NCBI RefSeq assembly: GCF_030445035.2
Contig: NC_080678.1
Location: 60,341,087-60,405,086, forward strand
Origin: Dasypus novemcinctus
Lineage: Eukaryota; Chordata; Mammalia; Cingulata; Dasypodidae
Direction of reading: 5' to 3'
DNA: 64,000 bases
The number at the start of each line of letters is the position of its first letter. Within the stretch, counting starts at the first letter, position 1. A program made the position numbers and the translations under genes. The notes beneath the pieces were generated by a model. It saw nothing but the letters and a program-made list of their open reading frames with translations, did not search any database and had not been told where the DNA came from. Of this stretch, positions 31,746 through 43,382 are shown piece by piece.

Positions 31746-32612
31746 CCAAGTTGAAATTTCAACTGCAAAAGGCTCATAAGCATAATTGTAAGTATCAAGG
31801 GCCCATCATTGGACCATCTTTCATCACTGGTCATTGCCCCTCCTGTTATTTGTTAATTGTGAAATTGGCATGTGTAATATATTTAGAAGAGGAAAAAGGA
31901 TGGTGAATGGATTTGAACACCAGGACATCTGAATAATAGCAAAAGGAATCAAAATATGAAAGAGATATCAGGAAGGAGTATTTTCACAAATGGGAAATGG
32001 TAAAGAAAACTTTAATGAGCAGAACTGATATTAATACATGCAATAAATTGGAGGCAGATGTGGTTAAATTTTCAAACTAGTTTAGTTAAGTGAAAAATAA
32101 ATGGTAGTTGCCTTAGTTGGAAGCAGAGCGGGTATCACCATCCCTAAATCCTCAAGATTGTGGAATGAACAAACAGAAGGGGGGGATACAACTATGAACT
32201 AATGTAGACTTATTATTATTGTAGTAATGGAAGAACTTGTAACACTGCTATAAACACAATGGCCTCCAGAGATTCTGAGGGGAGGGAGAGGGAAGAATTG
32301 GTGCAACATGGGGCATTTTTGGGACATTGGGATTGTCCTGCATGACATTGCAATGATGGAAACAGGCCATTATATATTTTGTCATAACCTATGAAATTGT
32401 TTGGGACAGAGTATAAACTAGAATGTAAACTATAATCCCTGGTTAGTAGCAATACTTCAATATGTGTTCCTCAATTGTAACAAATGTACCACATTAATGT
32501 AAGATATTGTTAATGGAGGAAAATGTTGGTGGGGTATATAAGAATCTCTCATATTTTTCATCTAACATTTATGTAATCTAAAGTTCCTTTAAAAAAATAA
32601 ATAAATTACAGC
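31746..32612 (+). mobile_element. L1 3' UTR in plus orientation
   Basis: Ends with 'acatttatgtaatctaaagttcctttaaaaaaataaataaatta', an A-rich L1-type tail. Contains 'actataatccctggttagtagcaatacttcaat' and 'ctcaattgtaacaaatgtaccac'. It abuts the opposite-orientation L1 piece. The 5' boundary is uncertain. Confidence 0.65.
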
Positions 32613-33677
32613 CAAATTTGTGGCCCTGAGCTTCTTTTTACTGCAAGCATGTGAGCAAAGCTGTGACCATCTTTTACAGAAATGCCAGAGGAGATGTCTG
32701 CAATGATAGATTGTCAAGCAAGATGAATATAGAAGTGTTTACAGTGCACAGAGGCCAGTTTGGAGGCTAAGATATTAATCAAGGTGAGAGACAGTGCTTG
32801 TTTGAAGGCAGTAGTAGCAGTTAGAATAGGGAGAAGTGGGCTCTGCATCTAGCATGATTGAAACTGCTGCATTGAAGGATATGGGATGTCTGACATTAAT
32901 TACAGCCTATTACAGACGAACAGAGTTCACCTGACTTTGAGTTGGTACTCTTACTTCTTTTCATTTATATCTATGACTTTGAGTTAAGGGAATGTTTGGG
33001 AATCTATATATCTAGCATCTTCTCCTCTTTCATGAGTTGTAAAATTATTAGAGCTCAATGTCATATAGTTCAAGACAGGCAGACACTTGAAAATGTGAGA
33101 TTCCCCTGCTATATCAAGCAACAAAGAACCAAATAAACATTAAAAATGTTTAATACAACAAAATTTCTCAACTTTTTTGACTATGTCTAGGAACAATATC
33201 TGTCAGTAGCAATGAGACTAGTAAGACAAGTAAAAGTAAAAAACAAATACAACAATGAATACTTGTTTTTAAGCTGCAGAATCAGATCACAAGGTCAATC
33301 ATATTTTTCTGCATTTAAAAAGTCAGGAATATGTACAGGGAATGTCTGCACAGAAGTTCTATAAGATAAATTGCTATTAAGCTGCTCAAATTAGCAGGAT
33401 AAATGGGGGAAATTAGCAGAATATGGCCTTAAGCAGTAGGTAGAAACTCCAAAGGGAATTGGGATTTGGTGAGAATAATTCCTGATACCAGGTTACCAAT
33501 TTAGTGATAATGGAAAAAAAATGCAAGAACTTCATAATTTAAATAGTTTTTCTATAGACTTCTCTAATCTTATTTTTTTGGAAAAACAATTTTGAGATAT
33601 CCCTCTTAAGCAGAATGCTAGGAACTTTTTTCTGTGCCTGTTTTTTTTTTTTTCCTGATACTTATATAAATATTTGA
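32613..33677. other. Unique sequence
   Basis: Nothing is recognised beyond a T12 run at 33643-33654. Confidence 0.4.
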
Positions 33678-33682
33678 TACCC

Positions 33683-34195
33683 TGTGTATTAGTCAGTCAA
33701 AGGGGTACTGATGCAAAATACTAGAAATCTGCTGGCTGTTATAAAGGGTATTTATTTGGGGTAGGAGTTTACAGATACCAGGACATAAAGCATAAGTTAC
33801 TTCCCTCACCAAAGTCTATTTGGAGCAAGATGGCTGCTGACATCTATAAGGGTTCAGGCTTCCTGGGTCCCTGCGTTCCTGGGGCTTGCTTTTATCTGGA
33901 TTCAACATTCCTTCTTTCCTGGGGCTGACTTCTCTTTCCTCTGTGAGCTTACTTCCTAGAGCTCCAGCCTAAATCTTCAGCATCAAACTCCAAGATCAAA
34001 ACTTCAACATCAGAAACCTGCAACTCTGTTCTTTGCCATGCCTTTTATCTGTGAGTGTCCTCCCCACCAAGAGGTGGGGGCTGGGTGGGGACTCAGCACC
34101 CTAATCATAACTCAATCATGCCCAGGTACAGATCAGATTACAAGCATAATCCAATATTTCTTCTTGGAATTCATCAATTGTATCAAACTCCTATA
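33683..34195 (-). mobile_element. Lineage-specific MaLR-like solo LTR, copy 1
   Basis: On plus it reads TGTGTATTAGTCAGTC...AAACTCCTATA, i.e. the reverse complement of an LTR ending GGCTGACTAACACA. 'gggtatttatttgggg' (AATAAA on minus at 33751-33756) is the poly-A signal. Flanking TACCC occurs at 33678-33682 and 34194-34198, overlapping the last two bases. Homologous to 39482, 50444 and 60052. Confidence 0.82.
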
Positions 34196-34198
34196 CCC

Positions 34199-34809
34199 TG
34201 CTTAAAATAATATATTTTAAGGTCAATTTCTCCCTTATTTTGAGATTAATTTCACTTAAACCTCTTTAAAATTCTATAATAGAAAATGGGGCCCCTGTAA
34301 ATAGTAAAGAATAAGGAGTCAATATTCTACAACATACTTACGGTAATAAGGTTTTCAGGGTACTCATCTTTTAGAAGATGTACTTCAAGATCGGTTATAG
34401 GCATTAGAAATAATTTTTTTCATCCGATTGTAATGGGTGATTTCAGGTTTTATATTCCTTGAATTTTCATTCTATAGGTGTGATATGATGACACTGAAAA
34501 ACCCAAAAAATGGTATTATGGAGTTGACACTTGAAGAACAAATTCCTTTCATGAATTTTCATAGGTTCATAACTTTGAACATAAATTCAATAGGATGCCA
34601 GCTATTTACATATGTCATTAAAGGGAAATGTTTCATGGTTGATGAGGGTGCTGTTGGTCTCCTTTTATGATTTTCATAGTGTTCATTCAATAAATGAATC
34701 AAGAAAATAAGCATACTGACTCTACTAATATGTTGCAAATCTGCCCTTTTCATTGCAACTTCACTGTGAAAGCCTTACTTCAAGATATGTGCTTTTATTC
34801 ATGCATGAT
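34199..34809. other. Unique A+T-rich sequence
   Basis: Nothing is recognised. The open frame at 34437-34670 has no domain. Confidence 0.4.
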
Positions 34810-35395
34810 TGCACTCTTAGCACATCTGCCTGTTTCTAAGTCTGCCTTCCTATACTCTGTTTTTACACCCTTTTGCTTAAAACCATTAGTTTCCCATTGC
34901 ACTTAGTCTTAAACCAAACTTCTTACATTACCCTTGGTCTTCTTCCACTGCCCCTCCCCTACCTGTACAGTGCTGCAGTCAAATGTCCTTCTTTTGGCTC
35001 CTTAGGCAAACCAAGTTCATTTCTGCTAATAAGGGGATTTGCACAAGAATTTTCATTCTCTGGTTTTCAAAGGGTCAGAGTCTAGTCATTTCTACCTCAA
35101 TTTAAATACCCCTTTAAAGAAAGGCAATCATCAGCCTATCTGAAACAGCTCCTAATTTCTCCCTATCACATCACCCTACTTTATTTTCTGCATGGCATTT
35201 GCCATTTTCTTAAACTTTTCTTATTTTTAAATTTGCATGCATATGGATTTATTTATAGCTACTTACCCAACTTTCTTCACCAATTTATAAGCTCTAGAAG
35301 ACGAGACTTCTTGTCTGTCTTATCACTGTGCCTACAACATCTGGAACAGACAAGAGCATAGTAGTGCTTCATAAAAATTGAATGAATTAATTATT
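34810..35395 (+). repeat. L2 LINE 3' end
   Basis: Old L2 3' UTR order: 'tgcagtcaaatgtccttc', 'gcatttgccattttcttaaac', 'ctagaagacgagacttcttgtctgtctt', 'ctgtgcctacaacatctggaacag', 'gtagtgcttcataaaaattgaatgaatt'. Confidence 0.85.
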
Positions 35396-35625
35396 GAATA
35401 GTGGTTATAAGGATTAGCTTTGTCATCAGTTCTGGATCAAAGTCCTAGTTATTTTTACTTACTCTCATGACTTTGGGCAAGTTACCCAGCCTAACCAAAT
35501 TTTAGTTCTGTCATCAGGAAAATGAGAAGAAATAACGTTACCTTTCTTAGTGAGTTGTTATGAAGATAAAAAGTACTGAGAATACTGCCACAAAGATAAA
35601 AACTTTCCATAGCTCTGGTTTTGAC
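35396..35625 (+). repeat. MIR SINE
   Basis: 'gtggttataaggattagc', 'atgactttgggcaagttacccagcctaacc', 'tcatcaggaaaatgagaagaaataa', 'gagttgttatgaagataaaa' follow the MIR consensus. It abuts the L2 tail directly. Confidence 0.85.
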
Positions 35626-37074
35626 TAACAACGATCCATCCAAACAAACTCATTTTTCAGTATCTATGATCCTTTGGTAGGGTATAAGAAAACTTAAAAG
35701 AAGAAAGAGACAGTGGGCCAGTAGAATTTTAGTATTTTATTGCAAAATAATATTATCCATACTAGGATAGTGTCCTGGTTCAAATTTAATTGAATGAAAT
35801 TTTCACAAATCTAAATTATAAAATATTTCCCTAGTGTTCACCACGTAGTCACCCCTCCTCCTTATGATGGCAACTCAAATAATACAAGGTCAGAGATATT
35901 AGACTATGAAAAACAAAAAATTTCTATGACAACTAATATGCACAGAGACAAATTAGATAACATTTGGAAAAACTCTGTAGGACCATAAATGAAAGTATTT
36001 TATGAAATTAATAAAAACTTTAAATGTATCTCTGACAGACCTGGAGCAGTTAATGTCTGATGCTAAGGTTTCCATCATAGATGCAAGAAAAAGAAGGTCC
36101 TTGTGCTTTCTGCCTGTCTGGTTGTGGCAGCCACGATTGAATGGGGGAATACAGGAAATTCTAAAAATGGGGAAGGGGAAATAATCTTTATAACTCAGAA
36201 ATAAAAACAGCAAAAATTTTAAACCAAATTTGAAGAATATGAAAGAAATAATAGTAATACAGTTAAAGGTGTTACTACAATGAACACAGCCAGTAAATTG
36301 AATATGCTCCTAGTCTTGTGTTCTCTCATTCCATCTAGTCATATATGATCTTCATTTTCAAAAAATGTTTCCTGTCTTGATATTGTCAATACCATCAAAA
36401 AGTGATGAGTAGAGATTTAACATAAATATGCTTTGGAAGGGAATTTCAAAGAATTGTATTTATTTGAAGACAACATGTGTTGTTTTAAGAAATTTGAACA
36501 TTAGATGTTTTACTCAAGGGGCTGATAATTATATACCATGAAATATGTCACTAAATAAAATTTCAATATTTTATTTGTAATCTCAGTTATTTAGAATGTT
36601 ATACTAGTTTATTATAAGCAGAGACTGAATACTGTTAATAAAATGTATTCATTTTTATCTTCAAATGAATATATAGCTATTTAATATACAGGTGAATTAA
36701 TTTATAGATTGTTAATAGATTATGTTACTTGTATGAGTATGGGTCTAAATTGACTCCTGTTTCTAATGTTATTTTTTTCCATCGAGAGTTGAAGTCTTTC
36801 TGGATAGTATGGGAAGGCCTTGCTCAAAAGACTGTCCTTGATTTGTTGTTCCATTTTTTTAGAAGAGAATAGTTTGGAGATTAAGTTTATAAATTAATAA
36901 TTTCTTTCAGAGAAAACAAGGAGAAATCACCTTTTCTTTCTGTATAATATTAAATAGATTATAACATTGAATTTTGTCTTATTGCTTCATGCTAAAAGTA
37001 TTCCATAGGTACTGAACAGATAATATAGCCTATCAAATATACAAGTGTGACTAACTCCCTCGCTGAAGCTCCCT
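35626..37074. other. Unique A+T-rich sequence
   Basis: No gene or repeat is recognised. Confidence 0.4.
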
Positions 37075-37450
37075 TTAGTGACTAAAGAAGCTAGGTAATG
37101 CTGTAGTAGTAAACAACTAAAATCTCAGTAGTTTAATTCAATGAAAGATTATTTCTTGCTCATACTTCATGTCCAGTGTGGGTAAATAATGGTCTCTGTT
37201 CTGTTACCAAAGTGGACAAAGAGTCTTAATCCATGCTTTTGTGATCATCTGGTAACGGAAAGACAGTGCTGAATATAGCACTTACTGTTTAAGCTTCCGC
37301 TGGGAATCGATGTGTCTGCTAACATTTTACTAGCCAAAGATAGGTTATGTGGCCATGCCTAACTTCAGAGAAGGAGAGATGTGAAAATCTTCCATGTGCT
37401 CAGAAGGCAGAGAGCCAGTGGTATTTAGTAAATAGAATAAATAACACTTA
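37075..37450 (+). repeat. Ancient eutherian interspersed repeat, family not assigned
   Basis: 'aacaactaaaatctcagtagtttaattcaatgaaagattatttcttgctcatacttcatgtccagtgtggg' and 'atgtggccatgcctaacttcagagaaggagagatgtgaaa' follow a common eutherian repeat I recognise by pattern but cannot name safely. Confidence 0.6.
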
Positions 37451-39075
37451 TGCTGAGTTTTGGTTCTGCGTTATTGCTTGATATATTTCATTAGAGTTAA
37501 AAGTTAAAGAATATCTGCCCAGATCTTAGGAGAATCTATGAGTTAACTTTAATGTGCATTGCTGATGTACGTTAAATATGTTGATTTATGTAACAACTCG
37601 GGATATTGTCTTACTAGAGAGGTCACTTGGATCTAGTAACGTTATTTAGCTCCATATAAAAAAGGCGGAAATGTAATGGGGTCATAAAGAGAAGACTGGA
37701 GATACAATACTTCTTTAGTAAGGAACATACCTAGTCTCAGGTGGACTGACTGAAAAAGAATCTGTTTAGGTATCTGAAATAAATAAGAAAGCATTTAACT
37801 TTGAGTCAGTCAGGTGGAAAATGAAAGTAGGGTCAGTTCAGGGGAGGAGTATTTGTCATTGGGATAAACAGAATAGCCAGATTGGCTAGAGGAATTATCT
37901 GGCTAGTAGAATTAGGAATCCAGACAGGAATTCTAACCAGAATGTGCAGGATGGAGACAGGTTGCAGAAAGGACGACTTTAGTACAGGGAAGGGTATGGT
38001 CACTGGATTGACATAGCTTCAGAAGGAGAGTAGATGAACACTACCACAGTTTCAGCTGATTTGACAATAAATTTCCTAGTTCACAGAGGGTCAAAATACA
38101 CTGTTGAAAATATTTTGTTAAAATCTGACTTTTAAGTTTTACTCAGAATTCAACCAAAAAATTTCTCTGTAGGGAGGATGTCCCTATCTTTCAAGAGTTC
38201 TGTTCATTAAAGAATCTAGTTTCTTGGCAAAAGATCTAATTTCTTTTTTTATGAAACTCCCTTGTGTTAATTTGGGACTAGAAACAGCTCTTTGCTATTA
38301 ACAGGGAACTTCTTTTTGGACCAAATAGGAGTTAAGCTTTTTGAATAGTTGGTGATGTTTCCTGGGAGTTAGTAAATGTTTGGAAGCACATCATAGGTGA
38401 AGCTGAGAAAATTAGTTGGGTATGCTGGTAGTTGGGTGAAAGCATTTGTCCCATGGAAGTATCATATTATTAATATTAAATTAAATTAGCATGAATTTGA
38501 ATTCAATAGTATTAGGGAATATTCTCTAATAGTAATCATAATACTTATTGCAGTCCAGGAAGGCATTTATAGTTCACTTTTTAATTAGAAGACTTTTTTC
38601 TTTTTTTCCTTTTGTACTCTTTATTATATTAAATTTAAAGTGAGTTAAGAATTTTGTTTTGCGTCTTTCATATGGCATCATGTGATACTGAAAATATGAC
38701 ATAGATTATTGTTTTACTTTCTAAGCTTAAACTAATATATTAACCTTTCCAGAACTGTTTACCAATCTAGATGTTAGTAACATTAAATTCAAAGAAAAGT
38801 AGAGCTCAATGGGGAACTTAAATTTCTCCTGTGTATGCTGCCATGTCTTTAATATTTTATAATGATGGAATCAGCAAACTTATTAGATCTTCTTATAAGA
38901 GAAGGCTTCTATGGTTCTTATGCTCCATATGTTTCTTCTATGTTTCCTATGTTTCTCTCTTCTTATAAGTCATTATAATAACTTGAATCTTTAAACTCAT
39001 CATTTCCCAGAAAACAAATTGTTCTATTTAAAAATATATAGTGTATTTCATTGTGTTCATTGCCTAATTTTAAAA
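37451..39075. other. Unique A+T-rich sequence
   Basis: Nothing is recognised. Confidence 0.4.
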
Positions 39076-39305
39076 ATTAATTTATTTTTTTCTTCTTTAT
39101 TTTCTTTTAAATGTTACATTCAAAAAATGTGAGGTCCCCATATACCCCCCACCCCACTCACCCCATCCCTCCCACATCAACAACCTCTTCCATCATTGCA
39201 GCACATCCACTGCACCTGGTGAATACATTCTGGAGCACCACTGCACCACATGGACAGTGGTCCACATTGCAGTCCACACTCTCCCCCAGTCCATTCAGAC
39301 AGGCC
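39076..39305 (-). mobile_element. Lineage-specific L1 3' UTR, strongly 5'-truncated
   Basis: T-rich start, 'atgttacattcaaaaaatgtgaggtccccatatacc', C-rich tract, 'ggtgaatacattctggagcacc', 'acagtggtccacattgcagtccacactctcccccagtccattc'. Same family as 49.5, 56.6 and 63.1 kb. Confidence 0.88.
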
Positions 39306-39481
39306 AATTGTTTTTTAATCATAAAGCATTTCTTTGGATATTTTTTAATGCTTATTTTAAAAATGAACTTTATCTAGTCTTACATTTTAAATTATTCAGA
39401 CATTCAGAACAGGAACTTTCTCCTAATAATAATAAGATATGTTTTAATTTTTCTGTAAAACTTGTTTTTTTGTACAGCTCC

Positions 39482-40049
39482 TGTGTTAGCCAAAGGAGTG
39501 CTGATGCAAAATACCAGAAATCTGTTGACTTTTATAAAGGGTATTCATTTGGGGTAGAAGCTTACAGTCACAGGCCATAAAGAGTAAGTTACTTCCCTCA
39601 CCAAACTCTGTTGCCATGTGTTGGAGCCATGTCTGCAAGGGTTCAGACTTCCTCTCCTCCCGGGGCTTGTTTATCTTCAGGCTTAGCTGTGCTGCTGTCT
39701 CCACAAGGCCAGGTGTAGACTCTCAGGTGAACAGCTCTTCTCTCTTCCTGGCACCTCTGCCATGTGTAGTGGAGATGTCTGTTCTTTCTCACTTATCTTT
39801 TTCACTGTGTTTACTTTCTGGGCTCCATGATCAAAATTCCAGCTTCCTTTCTCTGCAGTACAGTTTCCCAAGGGGATGGGGACTCAACCTTCTATTGAAG
39901 TAGCAATCAAAGCCTTAATCATTATTTAATAAAGTAGAAGTGAAACCTCTGAATCCAATATAATCTAATATGCCCAGAGGAACAAACTGGTTTCCAAACA
40001 TAATCCAGTATCTATTTTTGGAATTCATAAACAATACCAAACTGCTACA
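39482..40049 (-). mobile_element. MaLR-like solo LTR, copy 2
   Basis: 568 bp, TGTGTTAGCC...ACTGCTACA on plus (TG...CA), with a perfect 5-bp target duplication GCTCC at 39477-39481 and 40050-40054. Five bases fits ERVL/MaLR elements. The poly-A signal is mutated (ttcatt). Confidence 0.9.
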
Positions 40050-40054
40050 GCTCC

Positions 40055-40520
40055 TTTAACTTAATTAATAAAACTGCTTTTCTTAATAAAATATTAGGCA
40101 GAAATAAATTATGTGTTCATATTTTGTTCCTAAAAATCTTTGGTTGAATTTTGTTATGTTAATTTGCAATGTATTGAAAATAGTGAATATTCTAAGTGAA
40201 ATATCAGTATACCTCTAGGTGCTTTAAAGAAAGATTGCATTGTATTAATATATTAGGTACTTTGAAAATCATCATTTTTATGTTCATTGTATGTAGATTT
40301 TCTATATGCATCTCAAATTGATTTCTAATTCATATAAAACTATTTTAAATTTTATGAAAATATTTTTTGGTACATAAAATGTATTATGTTTTAAAATATA
40401 TACCATAAATAATATTAATCACAATTTAAACAATTAATGAAATGTGGTTACTCTGAACACCCATTTTCATTCCACTATTTGTTGAAAAGATTATGCTTTT
40501 CTCATTGGTACTTTTGTGAA
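40055..40520. other. Unique A+T-rich sequence
   Basis: Nothing is recognised. Confidence 0.4.
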
Positions 40521-41290
40521 AAATCAATTCTTTGTAGATATGAGGTTTAATTCTGAACCCTCAAATCTATTCCATTGTTCTGTATGTCTGTCCTTGTACC
40601 AGGGCCATTCTCTGTTGTTTACTGTAACTTTATTAGAAGTCCTCCAACTTTGCTTTTCTTTTTCTTGATGTTTTTGGTTATAACTCTTCCACATGAATTT
40701 ATGATTTTCCATTTTTGCAAGGAAGAGTGTTGGAATTTTGATTGAGATTTTGTTTAATCTGTGAATTGCTTTAGGTAGATTTGATATCTTAACAATATTT
40801 AGGATTCTAGTCCATGAACACAGAATATCCTTCCATTTATTTAGGTCACCTTTTTTTAATTTCAGCAATGTTTTGTGTTTTCCATGTAAAAGTCCTTTAC
40901 ATCTTTGGTTAAGTTCATTCCCAGATATTTCTTTCTTTTGTTGTTATTGTAACTTATTTCCCCATTTCCTCTCCGGATTGTTCATTAGAAAATTATTGAA
41001 ATATGACTGACTTTTGCATGTTTCTCTTTTACCTGACCACTTTGCTGAAATTGTTTATTAGCCCTAGTGGCTTTGCTGTGGATTTTTCAGGATTTTCTAT
41101 ATGTAAGATCATATCATCTGCAAATAGGGAAAGTTTTCTCCTTCCTTTACAACTTGGATGCCTTATTTTGTTTTTCTTCCCTAATTGCTCTAGCTAGACT
41201 TCCAGTGAAATGTTGAATAACAGTGTGAAATTGGGTATCCTGGTTTTATTCATGATCTCAAAAGGAAATAGCATCTTTTTCAAGTCATGA
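40521..41290 (-). pseudogene. L1 ORF2 fragment
   Basis: Antisense L1 ORF2 downstream of the RT palm. The frame at 40524-40868 reads KWKDILCSWTRILNIVKISNLPKA then the IHRLN..IKIPTLFL block of the L1 C-terminal half. More ORF2-like sequence follows to about 41290. An isolated fragment without 3' UTR. Confidence 0.85.
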
Positions 41291-41978
41291 ATAAAGCATC
41301 AATTTGTGTCATTGGTTTAATGAAATTGCAATATCACTATAAATCTAATTTGTTTGAGTTAGCAGTTAACGTGAAAATGCCTTTACCTTATTTGGTTAAC
41401 TTTAGAGAAAAATGAGGACTTAAAAATTGTGGCAACATCACCCTTGATTGTAACTTGTAGAGGTTTTATTGAACTAAAACATATCTTGCTCCTCCACTGA
41501 CCTCTGTTAAAGTGTGCATCTGTGTATTTTTACAAACAGTCTATGTAGTGTCTGCAGGAAAAATTAGCAAGTGATAGTTTGGATAAATATTTTTTGTGTG
41601 CTTTAATTCAATAAAATATTATTAATAAAACAATAATTGAAATTATCATTTTACAAATATTATTACAATACTGTTTCAAAAATTTCAGATGTGTTTTAGC
41701 TTTATTTGTGTATCTCAAAAATTCATTCTATGATGGTGATATTCAGTTTCAGCTTTGGCTTTGCTAAATATTGATTTTAACACTCATCATTAGTATATGC
41801 AAAGGGTTTATTTATTCTTTTTCATAATTCCTTGCTTTGTTCCAATTATTCATTCCACATTCTTTGCTGAAAGCTTAGGTCAGTTTCTAAAGGAAATTGC
41901 ATTTTAAGGAGTTAAAGATTGAAGTTCCAGCTAACTTGGTCTTTCCTTAGAGCTAGGATGAGATTCCCTCTTGACACT
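41291..41978. other. Unique A+T-rich sequence
   Basis: Nothing is recognised. Confidence 0.4.
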
Positions 41979-43382
41979 ACCCTTCACTTTTTTGAAATAT
42001 ATTTTTATTAGAGAAGTTGTGAATATACAAAACAATCTGCACATGTCTAGAATTCCCATACAACACGCATCCACTAACACACCACACCACCATGGAACAC
42101 CTGTTATGGACCATGAGATGATATCATCAGATTATTACCACCAACCACTGTCCATAGTGTACACCTGGAATACCTTCTCCATACCCACCCATCATTAACA
42201 CAGTACATCTTTGGCATTGATGCAAGACTATTACAGAAATGCAGTTAACTATAGTTCATAGGTTACATTAATTGTATTTTTTTCTTGCTTCCCTGCATTC
42301 TTACCACTTAACATTGTTCTAGTTCATAGGAGGACATTTTTATATTTGTACTATTAACTACAATTCTCACCCACCTCTGGGTTCACTATAGTATTCAGTC
42401 TCTAGATTATTCTATAGCTTTCTTTCAATTGACATTTATATCCCTAGACTACCCTTTTCAGCCACAATTCCATTTATAACCCATTTTTATTAGTTCTACT
42501 CAGTATAATGTGTTACTATCCACACTATCAATATCAACACTTTTACAGTCAATTAATTAAAACTTACATGTATATTAATCATTAGTACCCTTTCTTAGCC
42601 CTCCTTTTATCTCCTACTAACCTATACTCTAGGTTTTAATTCCATGTATTTATTCTTCATGTTTAATTCATATCCGTGAGACCAAGAAATATTTGTCTTT
42701 TTGTTTCTAGCTTACTTCAGCTAGCATAATGCCCTCTAGGTTCATCAATGTTATCATATGTGTCCCACTTTTATTTCTTCTTACAGCATAGTATTACATC
42801 ATGTATATATACCACATTTTGTTTATCCATTCATCAGTTGATAGATATTTGGGTTGTTTCTATCTTTTGGCAATTGTGAATAATGTCATTGTGAACATCT
42901 ATGTGCAAAGGTCTCTTTGTGTTACAGTTTTCAGTTCTGTGTATATTCCTAGTAGAGGAATTGTTGGATCATATGGCAGTTCTATATTTAGCTTCATGAG
43001 CAACTGCCAAACTGTCTTCAATAGAAACTGCACCATTTTACAATCCCACCAACAATGAAGGAGCATTCCTATTTCTCCACATCCTCTCTAGCACTTACTG
43101 TTTTTTTTTTTAATAATAGCCATTCCATGCATGTGAGATCTCATTGTTGTTTTGATTTGCATTTCCCTAATAGCTAGTGATATTGATTTTTCATTTGTTT
43201 TTTTGACCATTTGTATTTCCTCCTTGGAGAAATGTCTATTTCAGTCTTTTGCCTATTTTTAATTGGATTGCTTGCTGTTTTTATTTGAGTTGTATGTTCT
43301 CTTTATATAGAGTGGAAATCAAACTTAAAGGGTATGTGTTTCCAAATATTTTCTCCCATTGAATGGGCTGCCTTTTCACCTT

